From Pseudomonas sp. GV071 (GTDB lineage: Bacteria > Pseudomonadota > Gammaproteobacteria > Pseudomonadales > Pseudomonadaceae): a DNA stretch of 64,000 bases. This document shows positions 28,928 to 38,816 of the stretch, piece after piece. The position numbers and the translations under genes were made by a program. Where the stretch lies: NCBI RefSeq assembly GCF_003050835.1, contig NZ_QAOJ01000001.1, positions 310,001-374,000 on the forward strand, written 5' to 3'. Below the pieces are notes generated by a model. That model had not been told where the DNA came from and made no database searches. It saw nothing but the letters and a program-made list of their open reading frames with translations. The number at the start of each line of letters is the position of its first letter. The first letter of the stretch is position 1.

Positions 28928-31207
28928 ATGTCCTACCGCTTTTACGTCGCAGCAGTCCTGTGGTTTGTTTTCACAGGTGCCGGCGCTGAAACCATCTCCT
29001 ATACCCGCGATGTGCAGCCGATCCTCACTGAGAAGTGCGTGGCCTGTCATGCCTGCTACGACGCACCGTGCCAGTTGAACCTGGGCAGCGCCGAGGGGGT
29101 GGCTCGCGGGGCGAGCAAGACCCCGGTGTATGACGGCGGACGTACCGGGGCGGTGGACACCACCCGTTTGTTCCTCGACGCCCATAACCCGTTGGGCTGG
29201 CGGCAAAAGGGTTTCTACTCGGTGCTGGATGCCCAGGGCGGCCAGGCCGCGCTGATGTCGCGCATGCTCGAGCTGGGTCAACAGCAGCCGCTGCAGCCCA
29301 ATGCCAAGCTGCCGGAGAGCATCAAGCTCGGGGTTGAGCGGCCCAACTCCTGCCCGCTGCCAGGCGAGTTCGATACCTATGCCAAGGCCCATGCGCTGGA
29401 AGGCATGCCGATGGGCGTGACCGGCCTGACGCCGACCGAGCTGAGCACCTTGCAACGCTGGCTGGCCGCAGGCGCACCGCTGGACCAGCAGCCACTGCAG
29501 GCCAATGACATTGAACTGGCGCAGATCCAGCAGTGGGAAGACCTGCTCAATGCCCCGGGCGCGCGGGAAAGCCTGGTGGCGCGCTGGCTGTATGAGCACC
29601 TGTTCCTGGCCCACCTGTATTTCCAGAACGGCGACAACCGCCACTTCTTCCAAGTGGTGCGTTCGCGCTCGCCGAGCGGCCAGGCGGTCGACCCGATCGC
29701 CAGCCGCCGCCCGAATGACGACCCCGGCACGCTGTTCTACTACCGCCTGCTGCCGGTGCAGGGCGTGATCGTGCACAAGACCCACATTACTTACCCGCTG
29801 AGCGCGCAGAAGCTGGCGCGGGTCAAAGAACTGTTTTATGCCAACGACTGGCAGGTGACGGCCTCGCCCGGTTATGGGCCGCAGCGCCGCGCCAATCCGT
29901 TTGAAACCTTCGCGGCGATTCCGGCGCGGGCGCGTTACCAGTTCATGCTGGAGAACGCCGAATACTTTGTGCAGACCTTTATCCGTGGCCCGGTGTGCCG
30001 CGGGCAGATCGCCACCGACGTGATTCGCGACAACTTCTGGGTGATGTTCCAGGACCCCGATCACGACCTGTACATCACCGACCCCAACTACCGCGGCCAG
30101 GTCGCCGAGCAATTGGCGTTGCCTGGGCAGCTCGACGACCTCGGCGCCACCCTGGGTCTGTGGCGCACCTACCGCGACAAGCGCAACGAATACGAAGAGG
30201 CGCGCCAGGATGCCTACGCCGATGCGCCAGCGCCGAGCTGGTCGCATATCTGGGCCGGCAACGACAACGCGGTGCTGTCGATCTTCCGCCACTTCGACAG
30301 CGCCACGGTGAAGAAGGGCCTGATCGGTGAGGTGCCGCAAACCCTGTGGTGGATGGACTATCCGCTGCTGGAGCGCACCTACTACCAACTGGTGGTCAAC
30401 TTCGACGTGTTCGGCAACGTCTCCCATCAGGCGCAGACGCGGCTGTATTTCGACTTGATCCGTAACGGCGCCGAGCAGAACTTTTTGCGCCTGATGCCAC
30501 CGGATGCCCGCGCCGCGATCCTTGATGATTGGTACCAGAACAGCGGCAAGCTGAAGATGTGGATGGACTACCAGGACATCGACGACGACAGCCCCACCGG
30601 CCTCAAACTGCCGGACGCGGCGGCCAAGAGCGTATTTGCCCAGCAACTGCTGGAGCGCTATGCCGGCTTCAACATGCGCCCGGACCCGATCAACCGCTGC
30701 GTGAGTGGCAACTGCTACCGGCGCAACTTCCCCAAACCGCAGCAAGATGCCGAGCAGGCCCTAAGCCGTCTGACCAACAAGCCGGCGGCCGGCCTCAAGG
30801 TGATTCAGCAATTGCCGGAAGCGACCCTGCTGCGGGTGGAAGAGGGCGACGGCAGCGTGGATGTCTACAGCCTGCTGCGTAACCGTGCCCACAGCAACGT
30901 GGCGTTCATGATGGGCGAAAGCCTGCGTTACCAACCAGGGCTGGACACCTTGACCGTGTACCCGGGGGTGATGAGCAGCTACCCCAACTTTATGTTCAGC
31001 ATGCCAGTGGCGCAGGTGCCCGAGTTTGTTGCGGCCATGGAACAAGCCAAGGATGCGCCGGCCTTCGAGGCGCTGGTGCAGCGCTGGGGTGTGCGCCGCA
31101 GCCACCCGGATTTCTGGCGCTACTTCCATGATCTGGACCGCTATATCCAACGTACCGAGCCGGTGGAAGCAGGTGTTCTCGATATGAACCGCTACGAAAA
31201 CCTCTGA
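28928..31207 (+). CDS. cti: Fatty acid cis/trans isomerase
   Basis: Cti converts cis-unsaturated fatty acids in membrane phospholipids to trans isomers, stiffening the membrane under solvent or heat stress. It is a periplasmic haem protein. The product is 759 residues. A signal peptide (MSYRFYVAAVLWFVFTGAGA) is followed at once by the c-type haem motif CVACH (37-41), as in P. putida Cti. The start is the ATG at 28928, six bases after AAGGAA. In P. putida cti lies next to metH, whereas here 24 kb of other genes intervene. Confidence 0.93.
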   Translation: MSYRFYVAAVLWFVFTGAGAETISYTRDVQPILTEKCVACHACYDAPCQLNLGSAEGVARGASKTPVYDGGRTGAVDTTRLFLDAHNPLGWRQKGFYSVLDAQGGQAALMSRMLELGQQQPLQPNAKLPESIKLGVERPNSCPLPGEFDTYAKAHALEGMPMGVTGLTPTELSTLQRWLAAGAPLDQQPLQANDIELAQIQQWEDLLNAPGARESLVARWLYEHLFLAHLYFQNGDNRHFFQVVRSRSPSGQAVDPIASRRPNDDPGTLFYYRLLPVQGVIVHKTHITYPLSAQKLARVKELFYANDWQVTASPGYGPQRRANPFETFAAIPARARYQFMLENAEYFVQTFIRGPVCRGQIATDVIRDNFWVMFQDPDHDLYITDPNYRGQVAEQLALPGQLDDLGATLGLWRTYRDKRNEYEEARQDAYADAPAPSWSHIWAGNDNAVLSIFRHFDSATVKKGLIGEVPQTLWWMDYPLLERTYYQLVVNFDVFGNVSHQAQTRLYFDLIRNGAEQNFLRLMPPDARAAILDDWYQNSGKLKMWMDYQDIDDDSPTGLKLPDAAAKSVFAQQLLERYAGFNMRPDPINRCVSGNCYRRNFPKPQQDAEQALSRLTNKPAAGLKVIQQLPEATLLRVEEGDGSVDVYSLLRNRAHSNVAFMMGESLRYQPGLDTLTVYPGVMSSYPNFMFSMPVAQVPEFVAAMEQAKDAPAFEALVQRWGVRRSHPDFWRYFHDLDRYIQRTEPVEAGVLDMNRYENL

Positions 31208-31226
31208 TCCCTAGCCCGGTGCTTTT

Positions 31227-31290
31227 GTGGGAGGGGCTTCAGCCGCGATGCTTTTGATTTTTAAAGGCTCGCGGCTGAAGCCCCTCCCAC
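31227..31290. repeat. REP pair downstream of cti
   Basis: GTGGGAGGGGCTTCAGCC and its inverted copy GGCTGAAGCCCCTCCCAC are 22-base arms (31227-31248 and 31269-31290) around a 20-base AT-rich spacer. The doublet could also act as a transcription or RNA-stability barrier after cti. Confidence 0.9.
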
Positions 31291-31451
31291 AATGAGTGCC
31301 GTTTTCCGCTCAACTTCCTGTTTGATTTATGGACCTTTTCCAACCCCGCCAGGGTCAACCCTGTAACGCGAGGTGGCGTGCCGTGGTGTCGGTTTGCCAC
31401 GGGTGCGCTGGATTTGGCGCTGTTGGGCGCGACGGTTGGGAGCAAGGTTCT

Positions 31452-32477
31452 ATGCTGATTTCACTGCAGGCGCTAAGGGCGTTGGCGGCGTGGCTGGTGG
31501 TTGGACACCACATCATGCAGGTGTTTTTTGACTTCAAGGCAGAGAGCCCCCTGGGGCAATTTTTTATCGACAAGGGCGCCGTCGGCGTCGACATCTTTTT
31601 TATCATCAGCGGCTTTGTGATCTACCTGTCCACCCAGGGCAAGGACATCGCCGCCGGGCGTTTTCTGCTGAACCGGGTGCTGCGCATCGTGCCGGCCTAC
31701 TGGCTGTTTTCCCTGCTGGCGGCGCTGCTGATCGTCTACGCCCAACCGGTGATGCCGGGGCAGAGTTTCGAGCTGCAACACTTCCTCCTGTCGCTGCTGT
31801 TCATTCCGGCGGACAACCCGGCGGGTTACGGCCTGTACCCGACCCTGGCGGTGGGCTGGACCCTCAATTACGAGATGTTCTTCTACCTGCTGTTCGCCCT
31901 CGGCTTCAGCGTGCCGGAGCGTTATCGCCTGTGGCTGATCGCCGGCGCGCTGTTTCTGGTCGGTACCGTGGCCACGCGGGAAGACTGGGTGAGCGACTTC
32001 TACCGCAACAGCATCGTTTACGAATTCCTCTTTGGCATCATGCTGGGCATGGCCTATCAACGCGGCTGGATCAAGCCGGGGCGCTGGTTGCCGGTGCTGG
32101 TGATCGCGCTGTCGCTGCTGACCATCTACCACCTGGACAGCGCCATGCGTGTGCTGCAGTGGGGCGTGCCGAGCTTGCTGATCGTGGCCAGCTGCATTTC
32201 CCTGGAAGACCAATTCCGCGGTAACCGGGTGCTGAAGTCGCTGGGCGACTGCTCTTACTCGGTGTACCTGGTGCATGTGCTGGTGCTGTCGCTCGGCTGG
32301 TACCTGACCCAGCGCTACGACCTGAACATTTATTGGATGATCGGCGCCTGTATTCCGGCTATCGTGCTCGCCTCTTGGGGCAGCTACGAACTGATCGAGA
32401 AGCGCTTTTTCCAGCAGGCCAAGGTCTGGCTGGACACGCCAAACGCGGTCACGAACAGATCGGCTATTCCCGACTGA
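31452..32477 (+). CDS. Acyltransferase 3 family membrane protein
   Basis: The product is 341 residues with about ten hydrophobic segments. The N-terminus, LISLQALRALAAWLVVGHH, contains the RxxA and H pattern of acyltransferase 3 (OafA/ExoZ-like) proteins. It is followed by GAVGVDIFFIISGFVI and later WTLNYEMFFY. Such enzymes O-acetylate surface polysaccharide or other envelope glycans, with the acyl donor used at the cytosolic face. The start at 31452 aligns with the family N-terminus; the reading frame stays open 41 codons further upstream without support. The acceptor cannot be deduced, since no polysaccharide genes adjoin. Confidence 0.88.
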   Translation: MLISLQALRALAAWLVVGHHIMQVFFDFKAESPLGQFFIDKGAVGVDIFFIISGFVIYLSTQGKDIAAGRFLLNRVLRIVPAYWLFSLLAALLIVYAQPVMPGQSFELQHFLLSLLFIPADNPAGYGLYPTLAVGWTLNYEMFFYLLFALGFSVPERYRLWLIAGALFLVGTVATREDWVSDFYRNSIVYEFLFGIMLGMAYQRGWIKPGRWLPVLVIALSLLTIYHLDSAMRVLQWGVPSLLIVASCISLEDQFRGNRVLKSLGDCSYSVYLVHVLVLSLGWYLTQRYDLNIYWMIGACIPAIVLASWGSYELIEKRFFQQAKVWLDTPNAVTNRSAIPD

Positions 32478-32484
32478 TTTACTA

Positions 32485-33127
<643 letters not shown>

Positions 33128-33143
33128 GCGCGTTCCAGGTGGG

Positions 33144-33172
33144 AAAAAGGCGACCTTCGGGTCGCCTTTTTT
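33144..33172 (+). terminator. Rho-independent terminator of nfuA
   Basis: AAAAAGGCGACC, a TTCG loop, GGTCGCCTTTTTT: a strong stem with a stable tetraloop and a T-run on both strands. It can serve nfuA and the convergent BRCT gene. Confidence 0.9.
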
Positions 33173-33223
33173 GTGCCTGCGCAGGAATACCTTTTCCAGG
33201 AATCGAGGCTGAACCGGTTGATC

Positions 33224-34975
33224 TCAGTCTTCCAGCACCACATCCCCCTGTTTCGCCTGCAACCACCACTCAGCCAATCGCGGCACCAACTCACGGCTAT
33301 CCAGAATCTCGCGCACCTGCTGGCAATACTGTTGCCGCTCAAGATCGTTACCTCCGGGTATTGGAGCCGCGTAATGCGCCACCTTGAGCAGGTACTTGCG
33401 CAGCCATTGCGAATCTTCTTTGTCCATTTCCGCAAACGTGCGCTCCCGCTTCGGGGAGTCCAGATACACGGCCCACGCATCCAGGGCGTAATACAGAACG
33501 GAGTGGGGATTGATCTGCGGTTCGTGGTCGAGCCACTTGGTCAGTTCGTTGTACATGTAGCCGTTGTGCGAACCGCTGGCGCTGTAAAGCGGCTTGTCGT
33601 CGAAACGGAACCTGCGGCTGCATTCGGTTTGCCCGGTCAAAAACTGGTACAGGCGTTTTTCGTCGCCATCAAACGCGTCAATCGCGGCATCGTCCGAAAA
33701 ATAGGTAAAGGTCGAGCGTTCGGCGTGGTACATCAATTTGCTGGAGTCGCTCAGGCTGTACATCGGCACATTGCGCCCCGGATACGAAAGCAGATGCTCG
33801 GTGATGGCACACCAGTTTTCATCGCTGTTGTCGGGGTGCAGCCACAGGCGCAGCACGAGCGGGATCGGGTCATCCAGCTGATCGTTATCCCATTTGGGCT
33901 CTTTGGCGCTCAGGTAGTACTGCTCGAACGCCTTCATCTCGCGTTTGGTGTAGAACCCCATGTACTGGATGCGCTGCACCCGCGAAGGCCAACTGGCTTT
34001 ACGCGCGGCCAGGCCGGCGGCGGTTTGCACATAGCTGGGCAGTGGCGGTATGCGGTCCATTTTCTGGATCTCGGCCAGATGAGGCGCCATAAACGCCTTC
34101 TCTTCTGCGGCCGACATTTTCTTCTCTTCTTCAGCGCCGGAATGGGCTAACCACGCCTTGCGCAGCTTTATAAAAGCCGCCTCGGCTTCGACCGGCACAT
34201 ACACCGAGGTGCAGCCATCGTCGCGGTCGTAGAAATCCACCCAGCGACCCGGCAACTCCCAGCGCTTGGCGGCGCGATTCAGGGCTTTGACGAACTCCGG
34301 CGAAAACCAGTCCGAGTCCTCTACGCCCTTGACGCGGATACGCTGCTTTTTGCCGCCGAGCTTGAACAGCAGCAGCGCCGAATCCCAACCGTCGTCGGAG
34401 TCGGACTCAACGTCGCTGATCTGAAGATCACCGCCACTGGCGGCCGCATATCCCATCAGCAAGTGCGGGTAGTACCACGACGGCGAACTGCCTTGCTCCA
34501 TGTTGTGGTTGCAACTGCGCGGGCCAAATAGCTGGTGAACATGGTGCGACGCGGTTTGCTCAAGGTCCGGCGTGGCGAGCCATTGGCCATCGATGGGCAA
34601 CTGATATTGCTCGGCCAACGCTGCTGCGCGCTTGAGCATGGCGCGGTTGGTCTTGGCTAACTCGGTGCCGGCATCGGGCGCCGCTTCGGCGTCGACGGCA
34701 ACTGTGGCATCTGCCACGGCCTCGCCACCGGCCAAACGTGCGAGTGCTTCGGCCTCTTCCATCACCTGAACGCCAAGGGCGGCGGCCTTGCTGGTCTTGT
34801 CGGCGCCAGGCTTGCTGCCCGATACCAGCAAGGTGGTTTTACCGTTTACGGATTTCTGAATTGTGCCGCCTTGCTCGCTGATCAGCTCTTCCAACTGCGG
34901 GCGGGTGTAGCCGTTGAACGTGCCGGTCACCACCACATACTGATCAACAAAACCCGAAGACCGATCCGTAGGCAT
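33224..34975 (-). CDS. BRCT domain-containing protein
   Basis: The product is 583 residues. The N-terminal 75 residues form a BRCT domain of the NAD-ligase/RFC type (YVVVTGTFNGYTRPQLEELI, then TTLLVSGSKPGADKTSKAAALGV). An alanine/glutamate-rich linker follows. The long C-terminal region has SRSCNHN-like and RWVDFYDRDDG motifs and no catalytic signature I recognise. BRCT domains bind phosphoproteins or DNA ends. In pseudomonads similar proteins are annotated only as BRCT domain proteins. It stands alone, convergent with nfuA. Confidence 0.75.
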   Translation of the reverse strand: MPTDRSSGFVDQYVVVTGTFNGYTRPQLEELISEQGGTIQKSVNGKTTLLVSGSKPGADKTSKAAALGVQVMEEAEALARLAGGEAVADATVAVDAEAAPDAGTELAKTNRAMLKRAAALAEQYQLPIDGQWLATPDLEQTASHHVHQLFGPRSCNHNMEQGSSPSWYYPHLLMGYAAASGGDLQISDVESDSDDGWDSALLLFKLGGKKQRIRVKGVEDSDWFSPEFVKALNRAAKRWELPGRWVDFYDRDDGCTSVYVPVEAEAAFIKLRKAWLAHSGAEEEKKMSAAEEKAFMAPHLAEIQKMDRIPPLPSYVQTAAGLAARKASWPSRVQRIQYMGFYTKREMKAFEQYYLSAKEPKWDNDQLDDPIPLVLRLWLHPDNSDENWCAITEHLLSYPGRNVPMYSLSDSSKLMYHAERSTFTYFSDDAAIDAFDGDEKRLYQFLTGQTECSRRFRFDDKPLYSASGSHNGYMYNELTKWLDHEPQINPHSVLYYALDAWAVYLDSPKRERTFAEMDKEDSQWLRKYLLKVAHYAAPIPGGNDLERQQYCQQVREILDSRELVPRLAEWWLQAKQGDVVLED

Positions 34976-35045
34976 AACGATTCATCCTTGAAGAAAGAGC
35001 GGGGATCATAGCGCCGCTCTTTACGCCGCCGCCACTGGGCGCTTT

Positions 35046-35111
35046 GTAGGGTGTGCTCCACGCACCAAGCGATTCTCTGGAGAACGCAACGGTGCGCGAA
35101 GCACACCCTAC
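35046..35111. repeat. Intergenic inverted repeat (GTAGGGTGTGC type)
   Basis: GTAGGGTGTGCT and AGCACACCCTAC form the outer arms of a 66-base palindrome-like element. The stop codon and last residues of the MFS gene (35108 onward) lie inside its right end. Confidence 0.65.
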
Positions 35112-36280
35112 GTCGAGGTCATGGCGCCCCGTCGCGCCGGCCACAACATCAGCAACGCGATCGCCACCAATGGCAGCACGCCAATATTGATCGCCGCCCA
35201 TCCCAGCCCGGTGATCAACGCCCCGGAGGCAAACGACGCACATGCCGCCACCGAGCTATTGACCATCTCCATCAACCCCTGCGCCTGACCGCGCTCTGTC
35301 GGTGCATGCCCTTCGGCCAGCAGTGTGGTGCCGGCGATCAGCGCCAGATTCCAGCCCAGGCCGAGCAGAAACGAGCTGAGCAGAAAATGCGTATGGCTCA
35401 GCCCGCCCAGGGCCACCACGGCGCTGGCCAACAGAATGCTGCCGCCGAGAACGGCCACCCGGCGGCTGCCGAGGCGGTCGACCAAGGGCCCCGCAACAAA
35501 GGCGGGGAGGAACATGCCGAGCATGTGCCACTGGATCACTTCGGCGCTGCTGGCCAGGTCAAAGCCGCAAAAACTCATGGCCAGGGGCGTGGCGTTCATC
35601 ACCAGTATCATCAGGCCATGGCCGATGGCGGTGGTGGCAATCGCGGCGCGCACCAGCGGCCGGCTTAGTAGCTCACGCATCGCCGCCAACCCGGCTTTGC
35701 CTGGAGCCGGCGCGGCGCCTTCGCGCAGTTGGCTGACCAGCAGCAAACCAGCGGCGGCCAGCGCCGCAATCATCAGATAAGCACCTACATACGGCGTGCT
35801 CAGCGCGCTGCGTGACCACAGCGCCAGGCTCGGCGCGAGCAACGCCGCCAACACGCCGCCGCCAATCACATAGGCAGTGGCGCGACCTTTCTGGCGCTCA
35901 TCAACCGCTTCCAGGGCGGCAAAGCGGTAATACATCGCCGAGGCCTGGTAGGCGCCGATGGGCAGGGCACCGAGGCAGAACAGGCTGAAGTCGCCGAGTT
36001 CCACTCCCAAGGCACACACCAGCCCACCGACGACCCCACAACCGGCGCCGAGCATCAACCCCGGCCGACGCCCGTGGCGCTGCATAAACAGCGACAACGG
36101 CTGCACCGCCAGCAGGTTGCCGAGCACCAGCAAGGCCAGCGGCAGGGTGGCCAGCACATTGCTTGGCGCCAACTGCAGGCCCACCAGCGAGGTGAGGGTG
36201 ATGCCGATCAGCGAGCAGGACCAATACAGGGCCTGGCCGCCAAACAGCAGGCGAACGGAAGCATTGCGTAGCAGCAACAT
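35108..36280 (-). CDS. MFS transporter
   Basis: The product is 390 residues with about twelve hydrophobic segments and no signal peptide, typical of a major facilitator exporter. The inter-domain loop lies around residue 195 (REGAAPAPGKAGLAAMREL). The motif A-like segments are weak: MQRHGRRPGLMLG and DRLGSRRVAVLG. The substrate is unknown. The final residues (MTST) are encoded by the intergenic repeat, so the true ancestral C-terminus may have been slightly different. A DUF1272 gene lies upstream on the same strand, 27 bases away, and may be cotranscribed. Confidence 0.85.
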   Translation of the reverse strand: MLLLRNASVRLLFGGQALYWSCSLIGITLTSLVGLQLAPSNVLATLPLALLVLGNLLAVQPLSLFMQRHGRRPGLMLGAGCGVVGGLVCALGVELGDFSLFCLGALPIGAYQASAMYYRFAALEAVDERQKGRATAYVIGGGVLAALLAPSLALWSRSALSTPYVGAYLMIAALAAAGLLLVSQLREGAAPAPGKAGLAAMRELLSRPLVRAAIATTAIGHGLMILVMNATPLAMSFCGFDLASSAEVIQWHMLGMFLPAFVAGPLVDRLGSRRVAVLGGSILLASAVVALGGLSHTHFLLSSFLLGLGWNLALIAGTTLLAEGHAPTERGQAQGLMEMVNSSVAACASFASGALITGLGWAAINIGVLPLVAIALLMLWPARRGAMTST

Positions 36281-36307
36281 GGTGCGACCTCGGGAAGATG
36301 AAGGGGC

Positions 36308-36559
36308 TTAGCTGGCCTGTTGGCAGCCCGCGGGTTTCAGTACCCGCTCGGTGGAAGCCGGGTTGTTCGCCAGCTTGTTGGCTGGCCGGCGCGGGCGTTG
36401 CAGCAGCTCGCCACCGCAGTTAGGGCAGCCACTGGCAGCCAGGTGGGTTTCGGCGCAGTCGACGCAGAAGGTGCATTCGAAGGTGCAGATGCGCGCGTCC
36501 ACCGAGTCGGGCGGCAGGTCGCGGTCGCAGCATTCGCAGTTGGGGCGTAGTTCGAGCAT
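36308..36559 (-). CDS. DUF1272 domain protein (small cysteine-rich zinc-binding type)
   Basis: The product is 83 residues. Four CxxC-like pairs are visible: CECCDRDLP, CTFECTFCVDC and GCPNCGGEL, which fits a small zinc-binding fold. It begins MLELRPNCECCDRDLPPDS, the characteristic start of DUF1272 proteins. The start codon follows AAAAGGA. It lies between the GlxA-type regulator gene and the MFS gene, all on the minus strand. The function is unknown. Confidence 0.9.
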   Translation of the reverse strand: MLELRPNCECCDRDLPPDSVDARICTFECTFCVDCAETHLAASGCPNCGGELLQRPRRPANKLANNPASTERVLKPAGCQQAS

Positions 36560-36598
36560 GGTGGCGTCCTTTTCGTTGGCGTCTTTATGGCGTTGGGT

Positions 36599-37612
36599 TC
36601 AGCAAAAGCGTTGGGCGTATTCCTGCGGGCTTACCGCCAGGTGTTTGTGGAAGGTGCGGCGCAGGTTTTCCGGATGGCCGAAGCCGGTCAGGCGGGCGAC
36701 GGTGCTGATCGATGCCTGGGCGTCTTGCAGCAGCGTGCGGGCCGCTTCCAGGCGCAGGCGTTCGACATAACGCCCCGGGCCCATGCCGAGCTCCTGGGTG
36801 AATACCCGCGACAGCGTGCGCGGGGTCAGCTTGGCCTGTTGCGCCAAGGCTTCCAGCGACAAGTCTTCGCCCAGATTCGCCGGCAGCCAATCCAGCAGCG
36901 CCGCCAGGCGCGGCACACGACTGGGTTCCGGGGTGAGCAGGGCACTGAACTGGGTCTGGCCGCCGGGGCGGCGCAGGAACATCACCAGCCGCCGCGCCAC
37001 GCTCAAGGCCATGGCGCGGCCGAGGTCGGCTTCGACCAACGCCAGGGCCAGGTCGATGCCGGCGGTGACGCCGGCCGAGGTGAATACGTGGCTGTCGCCG
37101 TCCTGGTCGCGCGGGTCGAAGGTGTGCAGGCGATCGCTTTCGATCAGCACGGTGGGGAAGCGGCAGCGCAGCTCATCAACGTCGGCCCAGTGGGTGGTGG
37201 CCTGGCGGCCATCGAGCACGCCAGCGGCGGCGAGCACCAAGGCCCCGGAGCAGATCGAGCCCAGGCGTCGCACCTGCGGTTCGGCGCGGTGCAGCCAGGC
37301 CAGCAGCTCGAGGTCTTCCATCTGCGCATCGACGCCCAGGCCGCCGGGCACCAACAAGGTGTCCAGGCGCGCCAGGTCCAGCTCGCGCCAGCTGCGGTCA
37401 ACGCACAAACGCATGCCGGCCGAGGTGGCCACCGGCTGCAAATCGGCGCCGACCAGCAGCAGCTCATAGAAGGGTGGCAGGCCCTGACGGCCACGTTCGA
37501 CGTTGGCCGAAGCAAACACCTGCATCGGCCCGGTAACGTCCAGGCTCATCACCTGCGGGTAGACCAGGCAGGCGACCGTGCGCGGGTGCTCCAGAGGAAG
37601 GGGTTTGGCCAT
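36599..37612 (-). CDS. GlxA-type transcriptional regulator (DJ-1/PfpI plus AraC)
   Basis: The product is 337 residues. The N-terminal DJ-1/PfpI-like domain (about 10-190) contains SICSGALVLAAAGVLDG, with cysteine at the nucleophile-elbow position. The C-terminal AraC domain has two helix-turn-helix motifs (SLEALAQQAKLTPRTLSRVF and ISTVARLTGFGHPENLRRTF). Members of this family sense small amines or related metabolites and activate nearby genes. The DUF1272 and MFS genes directly downstream are the obvious targets, by inference. The product of the regulated pathway is not identifiable here. Confidence 0.92.
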   Translation of the reverse strand: MAKPLPLEHPRTVACLVYPQVMSLDVTGPMQVFASANVERGRQGLPPFYELLLVGADLQPVATSAGMRLCVDRSWRELDLARLDTLLVPGGLGVDAQMEDLELLAWLHRAEPQVRRLGSICSGALVLAAAGVLDGRQATTHWADVDELRCRFPTVLIESDRLHTFDPRDQDGDSHVFTSAGVTAGIDLALALVEADLGRAMALSVARRLVMFLRRPGGQTQFSALLTPEPSRVPRLAALLDWLPANLGEDLSLEALAQQAKLTPRTLSRVFTQELGMGPGRYVERLRLEAARTLLQDAQASISTVARLTGFGHPENLRRTFHKHLAVSPQEYAQRFC

Positions 37613-37715
37613 GGGCAGGGCACCTCGGTAAACGATGGTGCCATTCTGTCGCGCGTGGGCGCTGGCAACAATGACAATAAGCCCACAGATCTTGCCATTT
37701 GGATGGCCAATGCAA

Positions 37716-38816
37716 TCAGTGCAGTTGTTCCAGGAACCGCATCAGCGTCACTTCTTCTTCGCGCAGCCCTTTGCGGGTGCGCGGTTTGCCCAGGCCGGCC
37801 AACTCGCCGGCAATAAAACTCTCCAGCACCGCCGGGTGCACGTAGCACTTGCGGCAGATGGCCGGGGTATTGCCGAGCTGGCTGGCGACGGATTTGATCA
37901 CTTCGTTGATCAGGCGTTTCTGCTCGGTTGCCGAGCGTTCTTCCACCGGTAATTGGCGGAGTTGGTCCAGCGCCAGGGCAGTGCCGGCCCAGGTGCGGTA
38001 GTCCTTGGCGGTGAAGTCGTCGCCGCTGTGTTCCTGCAGGTACAGGTTGATGTCCGAGGAGGTCACCACGCGGCGCTGCTGGTCGTCGTCCAGGTACTGG
38101 AACAGGTGCTGGCCGGGCAATTCCCGGCAGCGGCGGATGATCCGCGCCAGCCGGGGGTGCTGCAGGCTGACCTGGTGCTCGATGCCGCTCTTGCCGCGAA
38201 AATGAAAGCGGATGCCGGCGCCTTTCACCTCGACATGGCGATTGCGCAGGGTGGTGAGGCCAAAGGATTTATTGTCCCGCGCGTACTGGCTGTTGCCGAC
38301 GCGGATCAGGGTCGAGTCGAGCAACGCCACCACGGTGGCTACCACCTTGTCGTGGCCCAACCCCGGCAGCTGCAAATGCTCCTCCATGCGCGTGCGCAGC
38401 TTGGGCAGGGCGCGGCCGAACTCCAGTAGACGTTCGTACTTGTCGGCGTCACGAACCTCGCGCCAGCGCGGGTGATAGCGGTACTGCTTGCGGCCCCGAG
38501 CATCGCGGCCGGTGGCTTGCAGGTGGCCCTTGGAGTCGGGGCAGATCCACACGTCCTGGTAGGCCGGCGGTATTGCCAGTTTGTTGATGCGCTGCACTTC
38601 ATCCGGGTCGTTAATGCGCTCGCCCTGCAGGTCGAAGTAGGCAAACTTGCCGCGCAGTTTGCGCCGGCGAAAGCCGGGCTGGCGGTCGTCGACATAGTGC
38701 AGGTCCGGGGGCAGCGCCGGGCAGAGCAGGGTGCCGGTGTCGCAGCCTTCGTCGCTGGGCAACGGGCGCTTGCCCTTGGCCAGCGGCAGCACTTGCGGTT
38801 TGATCGCGCTGGTCAT
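37716..38816 (-). CDS. DNA topoisomerase IB
   Basis: Type IB topoisomerases relax supercoils by nicking one strand and forming a 3'-phosphotyrosyl intermediate. The product is 366 residues, typical of the bacterial/poxvirus-like group. The N-terminal domain (RRKLRGKFAYFDLQG, then RINKLAIPPAYQDVWICP) is followed by the catalytic domain. KDYRTWAGT and the C-terminal ICRKCYVHPAVLESF supply the arginine-lysine-histidine set and the catalytic tyrosine (Y325). The start at MTSAIKP overlaps the DUF421 stop by four bases. An upstream in-frame ATG at 38855 is less likely. Confidence 0.92.
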   Translation of the reverse strand: MTSAIKPQVLPLAKGKRPLPSDEGCDTGTLLCPALPPDLHYVDDRQPGFRRRKLRGKFAYFDLQGERINDPDEVQRINKLAIPPAYQDVWICPDSKGHLQATGRDARGRKQYRYHPRWREVRDADKYERLLEFGRALPKLRTRMEEHLQLPGLGHDKVVATVVALLDSTLIRVGNSQYARDNKSFGLTTLRNRHVEVKGAGIRFHFRGKSGIEHQVSLQHPRLARIIRRCRELPGQHLFQYLDDDQQRRVVTSSDINLYLQEHSGDDFTAKDYRTWAGTALALDQLRQLPVEERSATEQKRLINEVIKSVASQLGNTPAICRKCYVHPAVLESFIAGELAGLGKPRTRKGLREEEVTLMRFLEQLH

